Positions 1-9,849 of a stretch of DNA of 64,000 bases are shown here, in pieces. Location: contig CM055823.1 of the NCBI GenBank assembly GCA_029582265.1, positions 12,908,060 to 12,972,059 on the forward strand, in the 5' to 3' direction. Positions within the stretch are counted from its first letter, which is position 1. Each line of letters begins with the position of its first letter. The notes below the pieces were generated by a model that searched no databases, had not been told where the DNA came from, and saw nothing but the letters and a program-made list of their open reading frames with translations. A program made the position numbers and the translations under genes. This DNA comes from Zoroaster sp. YZ-2022 (taxonomy: Eukaryota; Echinodermata; Asteroidea; Forcipulatida; Zoroasteridae).

Positions 1-198
1 GTGAAAACTTTTTTAAAAACCTACCCTGTGGCAATCCATTTTAACAGCCCTAATCATAGCATTAATGATGTTGAACTCATTGTAATTGAAGCCTGCACTA
101 GCAATGATACACATCGCAAACTTAGGGAGTCACACTGGATACATCAACTTAAAACACTTCACCCATACGGCCTCAACATCAACACAGGTATCAAATAA
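1..198 (+). pseudogene. GIY-YIG Penelope-like element, C-terminal coding end (copy A)
   Basis: The 65 codons ending in a TAA at 196-198 are the C-terminus of a retroelement polyprotein cut by the window edge. The residues ESHWIHQLKTLHPYGLN are the kind of C-terminal tail that follows a GIY-YIG endonuclease in Penelope-like elements (PLEs). The same protein, with its upstream GIY-YIG region, lies inverted at 3228-3725 and is nearly identical at the nucleotide level, which supports a repeated mobile element. The PLE assignment comes mainly from copy B, where the GIY-YIG motif region is visible. The start lies outside the window, so intactness upstream is unknown. Confidence 0.7.
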
Positions 199-960
199 CC
201 CAGCTACCTTTACCTATATCATTACTATTCACTTATACCACTGCTGGATTTTATCAACTGTTCTTTTTTCAGGTATTTGTTCTAACCTGTTCCTTTTTCA
301 GGTATTTGCTTTAACCTGTTCTCTTTTCAGATATTTGCTTTAACCTGTGCCCTTTTCAGGTATTTGTTTTAACCTGTGCTCTTTTCAGGTATTTGCTTTA
401 ACCTGCTCTTTTTTCAAGTATTTGCTTTAACCTGCTCTTTTTTCAAGTATTTGCTTTAACCTGTCCCTTTTCAGGTATTTGCTTTAACCCGTTCTCTCCA
501 CAGCCCTTTGTATTAACCTGTTCTCTTTTCAGGTATTTGTTCTAACCAGTTCTATTTTCAGGTATTTGCTTTAACCTGCTCTTTTTACACTGCTCTTTAT
601 TTACACCCAGACACCAACTCCTCAATTTGTATGGTGTAAAAAAAAAACTTTTGTTGTCGTATCCTTTTGTGTATTGCCCTATCTTTACCCTAGCCTTACT
701 ACAAGCTGCCACCTCTACCTATTGTGTGGCTCAGTAATCCCTCCTTTGTTCACTTCTGATACTCCCATTGGCTTTTCTAGACTGATGCTTATCTTTAATT
801 GGTCACTATTTTCCCGCCTTTTTGGATCCCGCCCCATGATCCTTTGCTTCCCCTTTTCCCTACAAATGGATGTTTTTTATGTTGTACTTTGTCAAAGCCT
901 CTGATGAAGGTCCGGTTTGGATCAAAAGCTAAGGCCACCCTCCCCATTTAATTTATATAT
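199..960 (+). mobile_element. PLE copy A 3' untranslated region
   Basis: Sequence after the copy A stop codon matches, in reverse complement, the region 2877-3227 that follows copy B. The match includes the stretch with GGATCCCGCCCCATGATCC near 825-843. Copy A carries a 29-bp minisatellite at 262-600 that copy B lacks. Its end (900-940) contains a degenerate hammerhead-like CTGATGA core. The element runs into AT-rich sequence near 945-975. Confidence 0.65.
262..600 (+). repeat. 29-bp minisatellite inside PLE copy A
   Basis: About eleven to twelve imperfect head-to-tail units with a period of 29 bp. Each contains a pyrimidine run, then TTTTCAGGTATTTG, then CTTTAACCTG. Successive CAG positions at 270 and 299 give the period. 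Several units carry CAA in place of CAG, and one central unit is diverged. The array is absent from the inverted copy B, so it arose after the two copies separated. Confidence 0.9.
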
Positions 961-977
961 ATTTAAATATATATATT

Positions 978-1050
978 GGCTGATGCCGGACTCGATCCCG
1001 CGACCTCTCGATTACCGTACGAGCGCTCTACCAACTGAGCTAACCAGCCC
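978..1050 (-). repeat. tRNA-derived SINE head (minus strand)
   Basis: Read on the minus strand the 73 bases have an A-box-like TAGCTCAGTTGGTAGAG and a B-box-like GGGATCGAGTCC at tRNA spacing, with complementary acceptor ends (GGCTGGT / ATCAGCC). Position 33 is not T and the anticodon is ambiguous. Together with its repeat-rich setting this favours a tRNA-derived SINE or tRNA pseudogene over a working tRNA gene. The body at 1051-1250 may belong to the same element but is not otherwise recognisable. Confidence 0.6.
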
Positions 1051-1263
1051 CTATGTTGGTGGGCGGTCCACTTATGCCAATTATCTATTGCTCTATGGGG
1101 GCCAGGTCAGAGGCCAAACCATATCTGCCGAGTAGCCAGAGATCAAGCCCCGGTCAGATGCAAACAACCCGGGTAACGGCAGTAGCGGGGATCACACAAT
1201 TAACGGGACACAAGCCATTTATGTGGTTGTACACAAAGTAGATTTATATGGAGAAACTGGCCT

Positions 1264-1267
1264 GAAT

Positions 1268-1293
<26 letters not shown>
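1264..1293. repeat. (TA)n microsatellite
   Basis: Fifteen or so TA dinucleotides immediately upstream of the RT pseudogene. It probably marks its 5' truncation or an insertion point. Confidence 0.9.
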
Positions 1294-1298
<5 letters not shown>

Positions 1299-1328
1299 AT
1301 ACCGCCTATCTGTATAAGGACGACGAAA

Positions 1329-2552
1329 ATGGAACAGCCTCACCAAGTCAACTTCAATTACTCCATGAAAAACATCCCTATACCGCCTACAAGCACGTAC
1401 AAGAAGAGACTCATTGAAAAAGTTGAAAGTGTCATCAAACGCATGAGATGGAAAGCCTTCTTCTTCCTAAAAGCTAAAGACGAGGATGACGATAGTGACG
1501 ATTCCAACGACGACACACAGGATGACCATAAGTTTGGGTTCCGGAGCAGAAAGTGCCCACCGCAAATTGATGAGCTGAAACCGTTTGAAGACGACATGCT
1601 GAAAATGATTGAGAACGTAAGAACAAAGGAAGTCACCGATCAGTTTCAAGACACGCTCAGAAAGGATGTCAACAAGATCAAGAGCTCCACGAAGATGCTT
1701 ATCCCCGCTGACAAGACAAGAAACCTGTACGAGACCGACCGCACCCTGTATGAAAAGCTGCTCAGAGAAACATCACCAAGAACTACCAAACCACCAACAT
1801 GACGACTCTTAACAGCATCAACGCCGAGGCACAAACCATCGCTGCAGAACTCGAAATAGACGACCGAATGGAGACCATGGCAATGAAACAAGCATTCATA
1901 ACCCTCAAAGACCACAATGACAACTTCGAAAACAACCTACCGTGCCGACTCATCAACCCCGCAAAGAGCGAAACAGGAATTGTAAGCAAACAAATCTTGG
2001 ACAGAATCAACAACGCCGTAAGAGCTGCCATAGCGGTCAACCAGTGGAGGAACTCGACGTCAGTGATAGAGTGGTTCAAGAACATCAAGGAAAAGGACAA
2101 GCACACATTCATCAGTTTTGACAAAAGCCATAGCCTTCGCTAAAAAACACGCTCACATCTCCCAACAAGACACCAAGATCATCATGCACGCCAGGAAGTC
2201 TCTACTATTCGACAAAGGCACGCCATGGAGGAAAAAAGGCAACAATGACCTCTTCGACGTAACAATGGGCAGCTACGACGGGGCTGAGGTATGCGAGTTG
2301 GTAGGCCTCTACATCCTGGACACCTTATCAAAACGGTATGGGAAAGAAGGAATTGGACTCTACAGGGACGACGGCTTGGCAGTCTTCAAAAACATCACCG
2401 GCAGCAGAGCCGACCGAATCAGGAAGGACATAACAAAGTTATTCAAGGAACTCGGCCTAAGCATCACAATCGACAAACGACCCGAACTCATATCAAAATG
2501 CCGCCATGAAAACAAGTTCTACCTCTGCAACTTCAAAAGCGATGACACGTGA
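1329..2552 (+). pseudogene. Reverse transcriptase pseudogene, PLE-type (possibly Naiad-like)
   Basis: Three overlapping reading frames make one broken reverse transcriptase. The N-terminal part (1329-1770) has an acidic low-complexity stretch and a conserved-looking block ending KMLIPADKTRNLY. A one-base loss near 1766-1771 shifts the frame. The middle part runs to 2118 and ends TFISFD, which is where palm motif A begins. The next 13 or so residues expected in this family are missing, and the sequence resumes one frame over as KAIAFAKKH. The last part has GSYDGAEVCELVG and the catalytic YRDDG box (codons at 2361-2375), then stops at 2550-2552. The DKT block resembles the motif described in Naiad-type PLEs; that assignment is from memory. 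A hammerhead ribozyme 160 bp downstream supports PLE ancestry. It cannot encode an active enzyme. Confidence 0.75.
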
Positions 2553-2712
2553 CGAGGAACAGTACCGCGTCAACAAACCACAAACTGCCAACAAACAAGC
2601 TTACCCACAAGGCCCGCAAACAATAGGTAATTACCACGCATCATTGAGCGAGTAACCTGTACGTGCGCGTGTAGGCCTATATATATATAGGAGTAATCAC
2701 TTGGTGACTATC

Positions 2713-2757
2713 AGTTGTCTGATGATCGCATAACGCGTGAAACTCGGAGTTACAACT
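2713..2757 (+). ncRNA. Hammerhead ribozyme motif
   Basis: All three helices and the full catalytic core are visible. Stem I is AGTTGT (2713-2718) with ACAACT (2752-2757), six perfect pairs. The core CTGATGA is at 2719-2725. Stem II is CGC (2727-2729) with GCG (2735-2737) and a five-base loop. GAAA is at 2739-2742. Stem III is A2742-T2750, C2743-G2749 and T2744-A2748 around the loop CGG. The predicted cleavage is after T2751. Hammerheads in PLE terminal repeats are established in the literature. This one lies downstream of the RT pseudogene in the same orientation. The 10.1/11.1 position is T and T rather than G and C, a mild deviation. Confidence 0.85.
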
Positions 2758-2784
2758 ACCAGCGTTCCACTAGTTTTACTACAA

Positions 2785-2786
<2 letters not shown>

Positions 2787-2876
<90 letters not shown>
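2787..2876. repeat. (TA)n microsatellite, about 90 bp
   Basis: An uninterrupted alternating TA tract, about 45 repeats, between the hammerhead and the truncated 3' end of PLE copy B. It is perfectly self-complementary and can extrude a cruciform. The short open frames of alternating Ile and Tyr across it are artefacts. Confidence 0.95.
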
Positions 2877-2879
<3 letters not shown>

Positions 2880-3227
2880 AAACATAAAAAACACATCCAT
2901 TTATAGGGAATAGGGAAAGCAAAGGATCATGGGGCGGGATCCAAAAAGGCGGGAAAATAGTAGCCAATTAAAGATAAGCATCAGTCTAGAATAGGACAAT
3001 ACACAAAGGAATACGACAACAAAAGGGGAGTTTACAGCGTACAAATTGAGGAGTTGGTGTGTGGGTGTAAATAGCTAAATTTAAATTGTCCTATAAGAGA
3101 CAGTTGGAAAAAATGTAATAATATACAAGATAAGATAACATAAAGGTAAACAATATATATCCAGGCAGTTGATAAAATCCAGCAGTGATATAGGTGAATA
3201 GTAATGATATAGGTAAAGGTAGCTGGG
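2877..3227 (-). mobile_element. PLE copy B 3' untranslated region (truncated)
   Basis: Reverse complement of the copy A 3' region: the same order of segments runs from the stop codon through TCTAGACTGATGC to the GGATCC-containing block, then ends at the (TA)n tract. It lacks the 29-bp minisatellite and the terminal hammerhead-like motif of copy A. Confidence 0.75.
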
Positions 3228-3725
3228 TTATTTGATACCTGTGTTGATGTTGAGGCCATATGGTTGAAGTGTTTTGAGATGATGTATCCAGTGTGACTCC
3301 CTAAGTTTGCGATGTGTATCATTGCTAGTGCAGGCTTCAATTACAATGAGTTCAACATTATTAATGCTATGATTAGGGTTGTTAAAATGGATTGCCACAG
3401 GGTAGGGCTTTTAAAAAAAAGTTTTCACAGAGGAAACATGGTTGGCAAAGCGGAGACACAATTTGGTCTTTGTCTCTCTTACATATTGTATACCACATCT
3501 TTTACATGAGATTACATATATAACATTGGGTGTGTCACACTGGGATTTAGTTCTGATTGTGTATGTGAGACCAGTACTGTGGCTTTTCACCTTCTGAGCA
3601 GGTTTGAGATACAAACAGGTTTTGCATCTCGAGCGGGTACAATTAGAGCACCCCTGTGGTGATTCATGATCAGTGACGTTAAGGTCACTGTTGGTGCTAT
3701 ATCTTCGCTCTTAAACAAAATATTG
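3228..3725 (-). pseudogene. GIY-YIG Penelope-like element, C-terminal fragment (copy B)
   Basis: Read on the minus strand, the fragment begins near 3725 with a cysteine-rich stretch (HESPQGCSNCTRSRCKTC). It continues into a GIY-YIG endonuclease core with NVIYVISCKRCGIQYVRET, then KLCLRFANH, and ends with the same tail as copy A at the TAA at 3228-3230. An in-frame TAA at 3411-3413, made by a longer T run than in copy A, breaks the frame. The usual glycine in YVGET is arginine here. The reverse transcriptase part is absent, as in a 5'-truncated insertion. Confidence 0.75.
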
Positions 3726-3729
3726 ATGA

Positions 3730-4505
3730 ATTTACAGACAGTTTACCAATAGTGTATGCAACCCCTTGATCTGACATGTATCACGTTTTTAGGCCTACAC
3801 AATGTATTGCTTAAGTACTTGTGCGTGGTTACCGTATATCAATTGAGATATTGCGCACGGGGATTGAAAGTAAAAACCATTGGCCTATTTTGCCTTGCGG
3901 AAAGAATTGTTCATTGCATGTTGAGCTTGAAGCGCGAACTCGTCAAAAATATCTTCCAGGTATTTAAACACCATTTAAAATTGTTATCTGTATTCAATAA
4001 TTGGAATTTCGCCCGAATGCCCTTTTATTTTTACTTTTTTATTTTTTATTTTTGTTTTATTTATTTATTTATTATTTATTATTTTTATTAATTTTTTTTT
4101 TGGGGGGATACCAAATAAAGAAATGCCAAATAATCTTTTCCTCTCTTGATGTGTATTAACAGGAATATTATGTAAAACAGTCCAATTCTGATATCCTGAT
4201 ATATAAGAATTATGATAAATATCATTAACGGGGATGCTTAACTTCTTTGAATCCAGATATAATACTGTACCAACAACTCACAAGTTTTGGCTTATTACAT
4301 CGAGAAGTAATAACGTGAAAATGTATTCATATTTATCAATGTTAATAAGACGTTAATTCAGATGGGAAATTATTTTACTAAAATGATAATACCTCAAGGA
4401 TGTCTGATTCCATAAATCAACTTTGGAACAAGTAAGTTTTATTTTTTTTTAAATGTGTTAATTTATTTATTTTGAGATAACCAATAAATGGTTTCTAATA
4501 CAGGA
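3730..4505. other. Non-coding, AT-rich; no gene seen
   Basis: No credible coding potential on either strand. There is a low-complexity T/A stretch at 4021-4105 with TTTATTTA runs and a GGGGGG block. Nothing else is recognisable. Confidence 0.6.
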
Positions 4506-4509
4506 CAAT

Positions 4510-5135
4510 GTTGCTGATTTGGTTGCGAATACGGAACAGTTGCCACTTTGGTTGCTGTTGGATGGAGTTGGATGGAGCACATTTGCCACTCTTTATTTTA
4601 TTTACTGATATGGATCCTTTGGACGGCAAAGTGTGCCACTCTTATTATGGCATTATTATGAACAGCACAGTTGTTGTGCCTATTTGCCACTTTTGGTAGC
4701 TGATATGGGTCCTGAACTGCATTTGAATGGCACAATGGTGTAGTTTTGCCACTCTTTGGTTGCTGATATGGGGTCCTTAATGGCATGAGTACCGAGTTGC
4801 ACATATGGGTCCCAAACTGCATTTGGACGGCACAATCATGATGCAGATTTGCTAGTGTTTGGTTGCTCATGGGTCTTTAAATGACATTGGAATGGCACAG
4901 TTGTGCTGATTTACCACTTTGTGGTTTCTGATATTGGACTTTTAAATGACACAACATGGTCCGCCGGTTCTGGTTGGCCATTCTTTGGTTGCTGATATGG
5001 GCCCAACAACATTTGGACAGCACAGCTGTGCTAGAAGCCACTCTTTGGTAGCTGATACATGTAATTATAGGCATGGGAATGGCACAATGGTGCTGATTTG
5101 CCACTATTTTGCCGCCATTGGGCTATAAGCTCCAG
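4510..5135. repeat. Degenerate minisatellite, units roughly 60-80 bp
   Basis: Recurrent words in fixed order, TTTGCCACTCTTTGGTTGCTG, ATATGGGTCC, then ATTTGGA(A)TGGCACAATGGTG, appear about eight times with variable spacing and many substitutions. It is an old, variable tandem array. Small open frames inside it repeat the same residues and are not genes. Confidence 0.8.
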
Positions 5136-7235
5136 CATTGGATGGTTAAAGTGGGTATCGCAAACGCAGAATTCGATTCGACTCAATATATAGCTTCTCA
5201 CTTTTTCTATATCTTGTTCATTACAATTATATGAACCTAAAGCTTGTTTGACTTCAGTTTTCGAGAAATTGACCTTAGATACCAACAAAAAAACAAAAAT
5301 ATTTATTTTCTGAGACAGCCTCTTGCCCCGATAGGCCAATTTATGTGCTAATGACGGCCATATTGGATTTTGGCCTTTTGCGCGAAATGCTGATATTTTC
5401 GAGAGGGTTACCCCTGCTTATTTTATTCAGCACCCCTCAATTGTATATAAACCACCTTCAAACATTGGTCCCCGCATGTTTGCACTTGACTACAAGTTTG
5501 CCAATAGTGAATAGGAGGGCTTTAAAGTTTCTCTATATCTCTATCAATGATAACCTCGGATAACACAATAAATGATCACAGATTTACTTAAAACATACTG
5601 AGTGTAAAGTTGATGATGGTATCAAACATCCCTTGAAATCTTTTTATCTGAGGTGCTGTAATTTGAGTGAAATATTAAAACAATTTACAACTGAACTGTT
5701 TTTCTTTGGTGACAAACATTCCACGTATAAACGAATATGCCTATTGAAAATCTCAATACATTTCAATTATTTGTATCGATTGAATTATACAACATGACAT
5801 AATAACTTAATTCATAGAAAGTAAAGATGCTTTTAGAAGCAGTTTTGCAAACATTACCAAAATTGTAGGTGTATTGGTGACTAATGAATTAAAAACATAA
5901 ACAATAAGATATTAAACATTGCACGCAATTTAATGAGATGAGAAGACAGTTGCTTGGGTGACAACCCAGGGTTGACGGGATACACGTGCCTCTCTCATCC
6001 ATTATAAATGACGGGAAGAGGGTAATAACATACGCTCCCTATGGGTCTAATTATCACTGGAACTCACAAATTGGCATTTTGAGTTTTAGACTACTCGTGC
6101 GTAACATGACTGTCGCACTATCAATGTGTGCTAGTTAGGTCACTTGTACTTTAATATTACCCCTGCAAACTAAACTAGGACGTTTCACAGAATTTGCATA
6201 CAACATTAATAATTATCCAATTTTTGTGTACGTTAAAGGCTTCAACATCGGTATTTGCTAATGTATATTCATTTCAACTCTGTTGTTCAGGATTGGCCAA
6301 ATATCATTTTCAGAGTTGTACCCATTTTTAGGTTTCACCTATTTTTATTTATTTAGTTAGTTAGTTAAGTTATTTAGTTATTTATTTAGTTATGTATTTA
6401 TTTTTGTATTTATTTATATTTATTTATGTATCTATTTTTTTTTTTTTGGGGGGGGGTGGGGTAGATTTTTAAAAAAACGGGGACGTGAGGCCCAACAATT
6501 ATAAAACTGACTGTAACAATGTGTCATTTTGTATTTTAAAATCTCACAGCACGAAAAAAAGATAAACCTGACTTCAATATTGAAGGTTTGTTTCAAAATG
6601 TGTCTAAAATGGAAACAAGATGAAGATAAGACATTTCAGATGTAAACCCCTCGTGTATTATGTCCAGATTATTAAATGAAAGCAGCACAGCACCCCACCC
6701 AAAAATAAATAAATAATAAAATTTTCTTTTAATGAAGTATGAATTTCACCACTGATTGACTTTTGATTTAATTATTAGTTAATTTTAGTACATAAATTGT
6801 GTCCTCAACGCACACAACTGTGTGAAGTTTTTTGTCACATACAACTTACAAGTATCTAAAAGGACCTTGCCATCTAGTCCAAACAGGAAGTTTAAATGTG
6901 CCGTCATAAAAAGCTCAGATCTCCCACCAGCGGTGGGTTTAAGAAAAAAATCGTATCTCCTGAACTGTACAAGGAAAAATAGTAATTTATTCATGATCAT
7001 AAAGAATGTAAAGAATATGAAATATGTAACATTTCTCAAACAGACATGTAGCTGATCCAGAATTTACTTCCGGTCCAAACAGTAAGTTCAAATTCATCAC
7101 ATTCTAAAGAAAAATTGATAGGTCTCTTGAAGATGAAAAATCATATTCATATAATAAAATACATTAAAAAATATTATATGAATGTAAAATGTATGAACAA
7201 ACTTGCCCCCAGACATAATTTTCCTTTGAAGAATT
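5136..7235. other. Non-coding with old repeats; no gene seen
   Basis: No supported coding region. 5595-5680 resembles the dispersed repeat family described at 25325 (words TGTAAAGTTGATGATGGTATC). 6340-6450 is TTTA-rich low complexity with a G run. 6850-7085 contains diverged pieces of the 149-bp satellite family (CCAAACAGGAAGTT, ACTTCCGGTCCAAACAG). Confidence 0.5.
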
Positions 7236-7239
7236 GTTT

Positions 7240-7745
7240 CATTCATTCATTCATTTATTAACACATATTCCAATGTTGACAACAAGAATGTTGTTACAAA
7301 TAATTACACAATATCAAGAGGTCCTACAATATGCAAAGACAAAATTAGTAACATGAAAAGACTAATTATGAGAGAAAAGCTTGTCAACATTGAGGAAAAG
7401 AAGAAGCCGGGGCTTTTATTCCTTTCCCTACCCCACCCCCACCCCTTAATTACAAAATGACAAAGTTACTGGACAAATACAGAAGACTACATTCAACAAT
7501 AACATTGGCAGGAGATCAGACCAAATAATAAGTCAATTAAATAGCATCATTGAGCAACTTAAATTTAAGTTTTTTTGTAAACGTTTTAAGAGAGCGAGAC
7601 TGTTTGACATCATCAGCCAGACTGTTCCAGAATTTAATTCCACATTGTTGGGGACTATTTTTAAATAAAGAGGTACGATTAAAATGTTGATACAAATGTT
7701 TCCTGGATGAGCTTCTGGTTACGTGACAGTGAATATCTGAAGTTA
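7240..7745 (-). mobile_element. LINE 3' end with RT C-terminus (CR1/L2-like)
   Basis: On the minus strand about 70 codons (7745 down to 7537) encode a typical non-LTR retrotransposon C-terminus: HFNRTSLFKN, then GIKFWNSLADDV, then SLKTFTKKLKFKLL, ending at TAA 7537-7539. A 3' untranslated region follows, with AATAAA at 7254-7259 and a terminal (TGAA)n run at about 7240-7257. Short terminal simple repeats of this sort are usual at 3' ends of CR1/L2-type LINEs. It is 5'-truncated, and only the post-catalytic end of the polyprotein is present. Confidence 0.75.
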
Positions 7746-8044
7746 AAATAAACGATTGTTGAAAGCACTTTGTGGTCTCTATAGAACTTTCGGATTATGG
7801 AAATATGTTGTTTTGAACTCTCTGACGTTTTAAATTACTGGAAAAATATAAAGTTTGTGTTAGTTCCTGAAAACGAAAACTATACAAAAAGCCTGGATTG
7901 TGTTTTCACGAAGTGATACGCAGGTACGTATAAATATGTAACGTTTTTGTTGCTTCGTGAAAACGCAAAACCAAGGCGCGTTGTGGTTTGTGCACTAAGG
8001 TTTGTGTCACGACGTGAAAACTTTTTCTTCAGTCGGTGCATGTT

Positions 8045-8305
8045 TTTAATTTTGTGAACACAAAAGTAAAGCTTAACGCTTTTGAACTTTTCTCTATTGG
8101 ACAGATAAAACCTTAGACAGGACATGAAATGATTTACAATAGACAGGCTGACAGCTGAGACTCAACACATTAATGAGTAAAAAAATGAGGTTAAATTGAT
8201 CGCTTTACAAAGAATTATGTATACATGTTAACTTTAAAAAAACATTAGCGGTAATACCTACCCAAAAACAATACAGTAATGAATAACATTACAAATGTAG
8301 TAGAT
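8045..8305. repeat. Dispersed repeat, diverged copy of 55480-55725
   Basis: Aligns by eye with 55480-55725 and 59520-59775. Shared words in the same order include CTTTTGAACTTTTC/CTTTTGTACTTTTC, TTGGACAGA, GACAGGCTGA, GAGGTTAAATTGATC and GAATAACATTACAAATG. It is clearly older than the two later copies. Confidence 0.7.
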
Positions 8306-8595
8306 AATAACAAAACATTCAGACAAAATGATGAGTTTAATTGAAATGCGTTACATAGATAATTAGGCCTATGCCAATAATTATACCAATTGTGACACTG
8401 GTAAATTATATGACACTTCGTCTCTGTTGACTTTTTTTTACTCAAATTTCGGTCCAAAAATAAGGTCCATGCTTGACTATTTCCGCAGATTGTCATTTGA
8501 CATAATGTTGGGCGGAAGTAGTTGACCATATAGTACCAATTTGACCATTGGGTCACAATATGGAAGAGGGACTTGGGATGCAATAGCAGGGCTTT

Positions 8596-9191
8596 AATTA
8601 TGCTTCAAATGCAGGCAATCGTCAGTTAATTGCGAGTGGTTGACTCGAAAGAATAGGGTTTTCTCGTGTCTTGGAGTTGGAGTTGGACCGAAATTAAATA
8701 CCTTTGGCAGTTTCCGAAGTATGGAGCTTTTGCATTGGATAGATAATTATGCTTCAAATGCAGGCAATCGTCAGTTAATTGCGAGTGGTTGACTCGAAAG
8801 AATAGGGTTTTCTCTTGTCTTGGAGTTGGAGTTGGACCGAAATTAAATACCTTTGGCAGTTTTCCGAAGCATGGAGCTTTTGCATTGGATAGATAATTAT
8901 GCTTCAAATGCAGGCAATCGTCAGTTAATTGCGAGTGCTTGACTCGAAAGAATAGGGTTTTCTCTTGTCTTGGAGTTGGAGTTGGACCGAAATTAAATAC
9001 CTTTGGCAGTTTTCCGAAGTATGGAGCTTTTGCATTGGATAGATAATTATGCTTCAAATGCAGGCAATCGTCAGTTAATTGCGAGTGGTTGACTCGAAAG
9101 AATAGGGTTTTCTCTTGTCTTGGAGTTGGAGTTGGACCGAAATTAAATACCTTTGGCAGTTTTCCGAAGTATGGAGCTTTTGCATTGGATA
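8596..9191. repeat. 150-bp satellite, four tandem units
   Basis: Units start at 8596, 8745, 8895 and 9045 with AATTATGCTTCAAATGCAGG; the periods are 149, 150 and 150. The units are nearly identical; the first has one base fewer in the CAGTTTTCCGAAG run. Because 150 is a multiple of three, one minus-strand frame stays open across the array (9225 down to 8626). It encodes four copies of a 50-residue repeat containing FNFGPTPTPRQEKTLFF. No start context or homology supports translation, so I call it satellite, not gene. Confidence 0.93.
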
Positions 9192-9199
9192 GGTTTATC

Positions 9200-9630
9200 G
9201 AGTTCACATTGCTCCGCTTAAACAATGATTATGGACTAGTTTGTAAGTTTTGTTTGGTTTGGTTCACATAGGCCCGCGAATCGAGCTCTAATCCCACGAG
9301 CGTGACTAAAAACCGCGAATAATAAATTAAAAAAACGCGTACTGGACTTAACTAGACTTGCGCGGCCACTTAACAATTTTGAAATTCAGCCCAAACTCGT
9401 ATTGCCTGTGCAGTGTACAGTCATGTATGTACATGTACATGTACATGCATACTACTGTGCATACATGTAATGAACGAACATTGTGCTCTTCCAAGTTATG
9501 GGAGCTATGGATACTGTCTTGTTGAAATTCGGTTGAAATTTGTTTGTGGGTAATTCATGACAGCCATATAATGGTATCCGAGCAAAAAATTGGTTATTAA
9601 CTAAAATGTTTGGGTTAGGTAGGCCTACTA
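9200..9630. other. Non-coding; short alternating palindrome
   Basis: No gene seen. TGTACATGTACATGTACATGCA at about 9425-9450 is a small self-complementary run. The remainder is unremarkable. Confidence 0.6.
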
Positions 9631-9634
9631 TCTT

Positions 9635-9848
9635 AATGTAAAAGAGTGAAAACCACTCTTTTAAAGAGCTATATGGCGGACAAGTCTTCTTTTTTTTTTT
9701 TAGTGAAACCCACTCTGATTCGATTGAAAAATACAGTAAAAGGCTACAAATTCACTCTTTATACACTACCAATTTTACTCTTTATCCACTCCAAAAAGAC
9801 TTGTCCGCCATATAGCTCTTTGAAAGAGTGGTTTCACTCTTTTACATT
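9635..9848. mobile_element. MITE with about 50-bp terminal inverted repeats
   Basis: The left end starts AATGTAAAAGAGTGAAAACCACTC and continues through CTATATGGCGGACAAGTC. The right end is its near-exact inverse, GACTTGTCCGCCATATAG through CACTCTTTTACATT. The interior is about 110 bp and AT-rich, without coding potential. The target-site duplication is not clear, so the superfamily is unassigned. Confidence 0.85.
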
Positions 9849-9849
9849 T

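Noticed and set aside
2697..2967. Open frames of alternating Ile-Tyr
   Set aside because: Produced by the (TA)n tract.
8626..9225. 199-codon frame with four 50-residue repeats as a protein gene
   Set aside because: It coincides with a 150-bp satellite and has no recognisable domain or signal peptide. Kept only as a finding.
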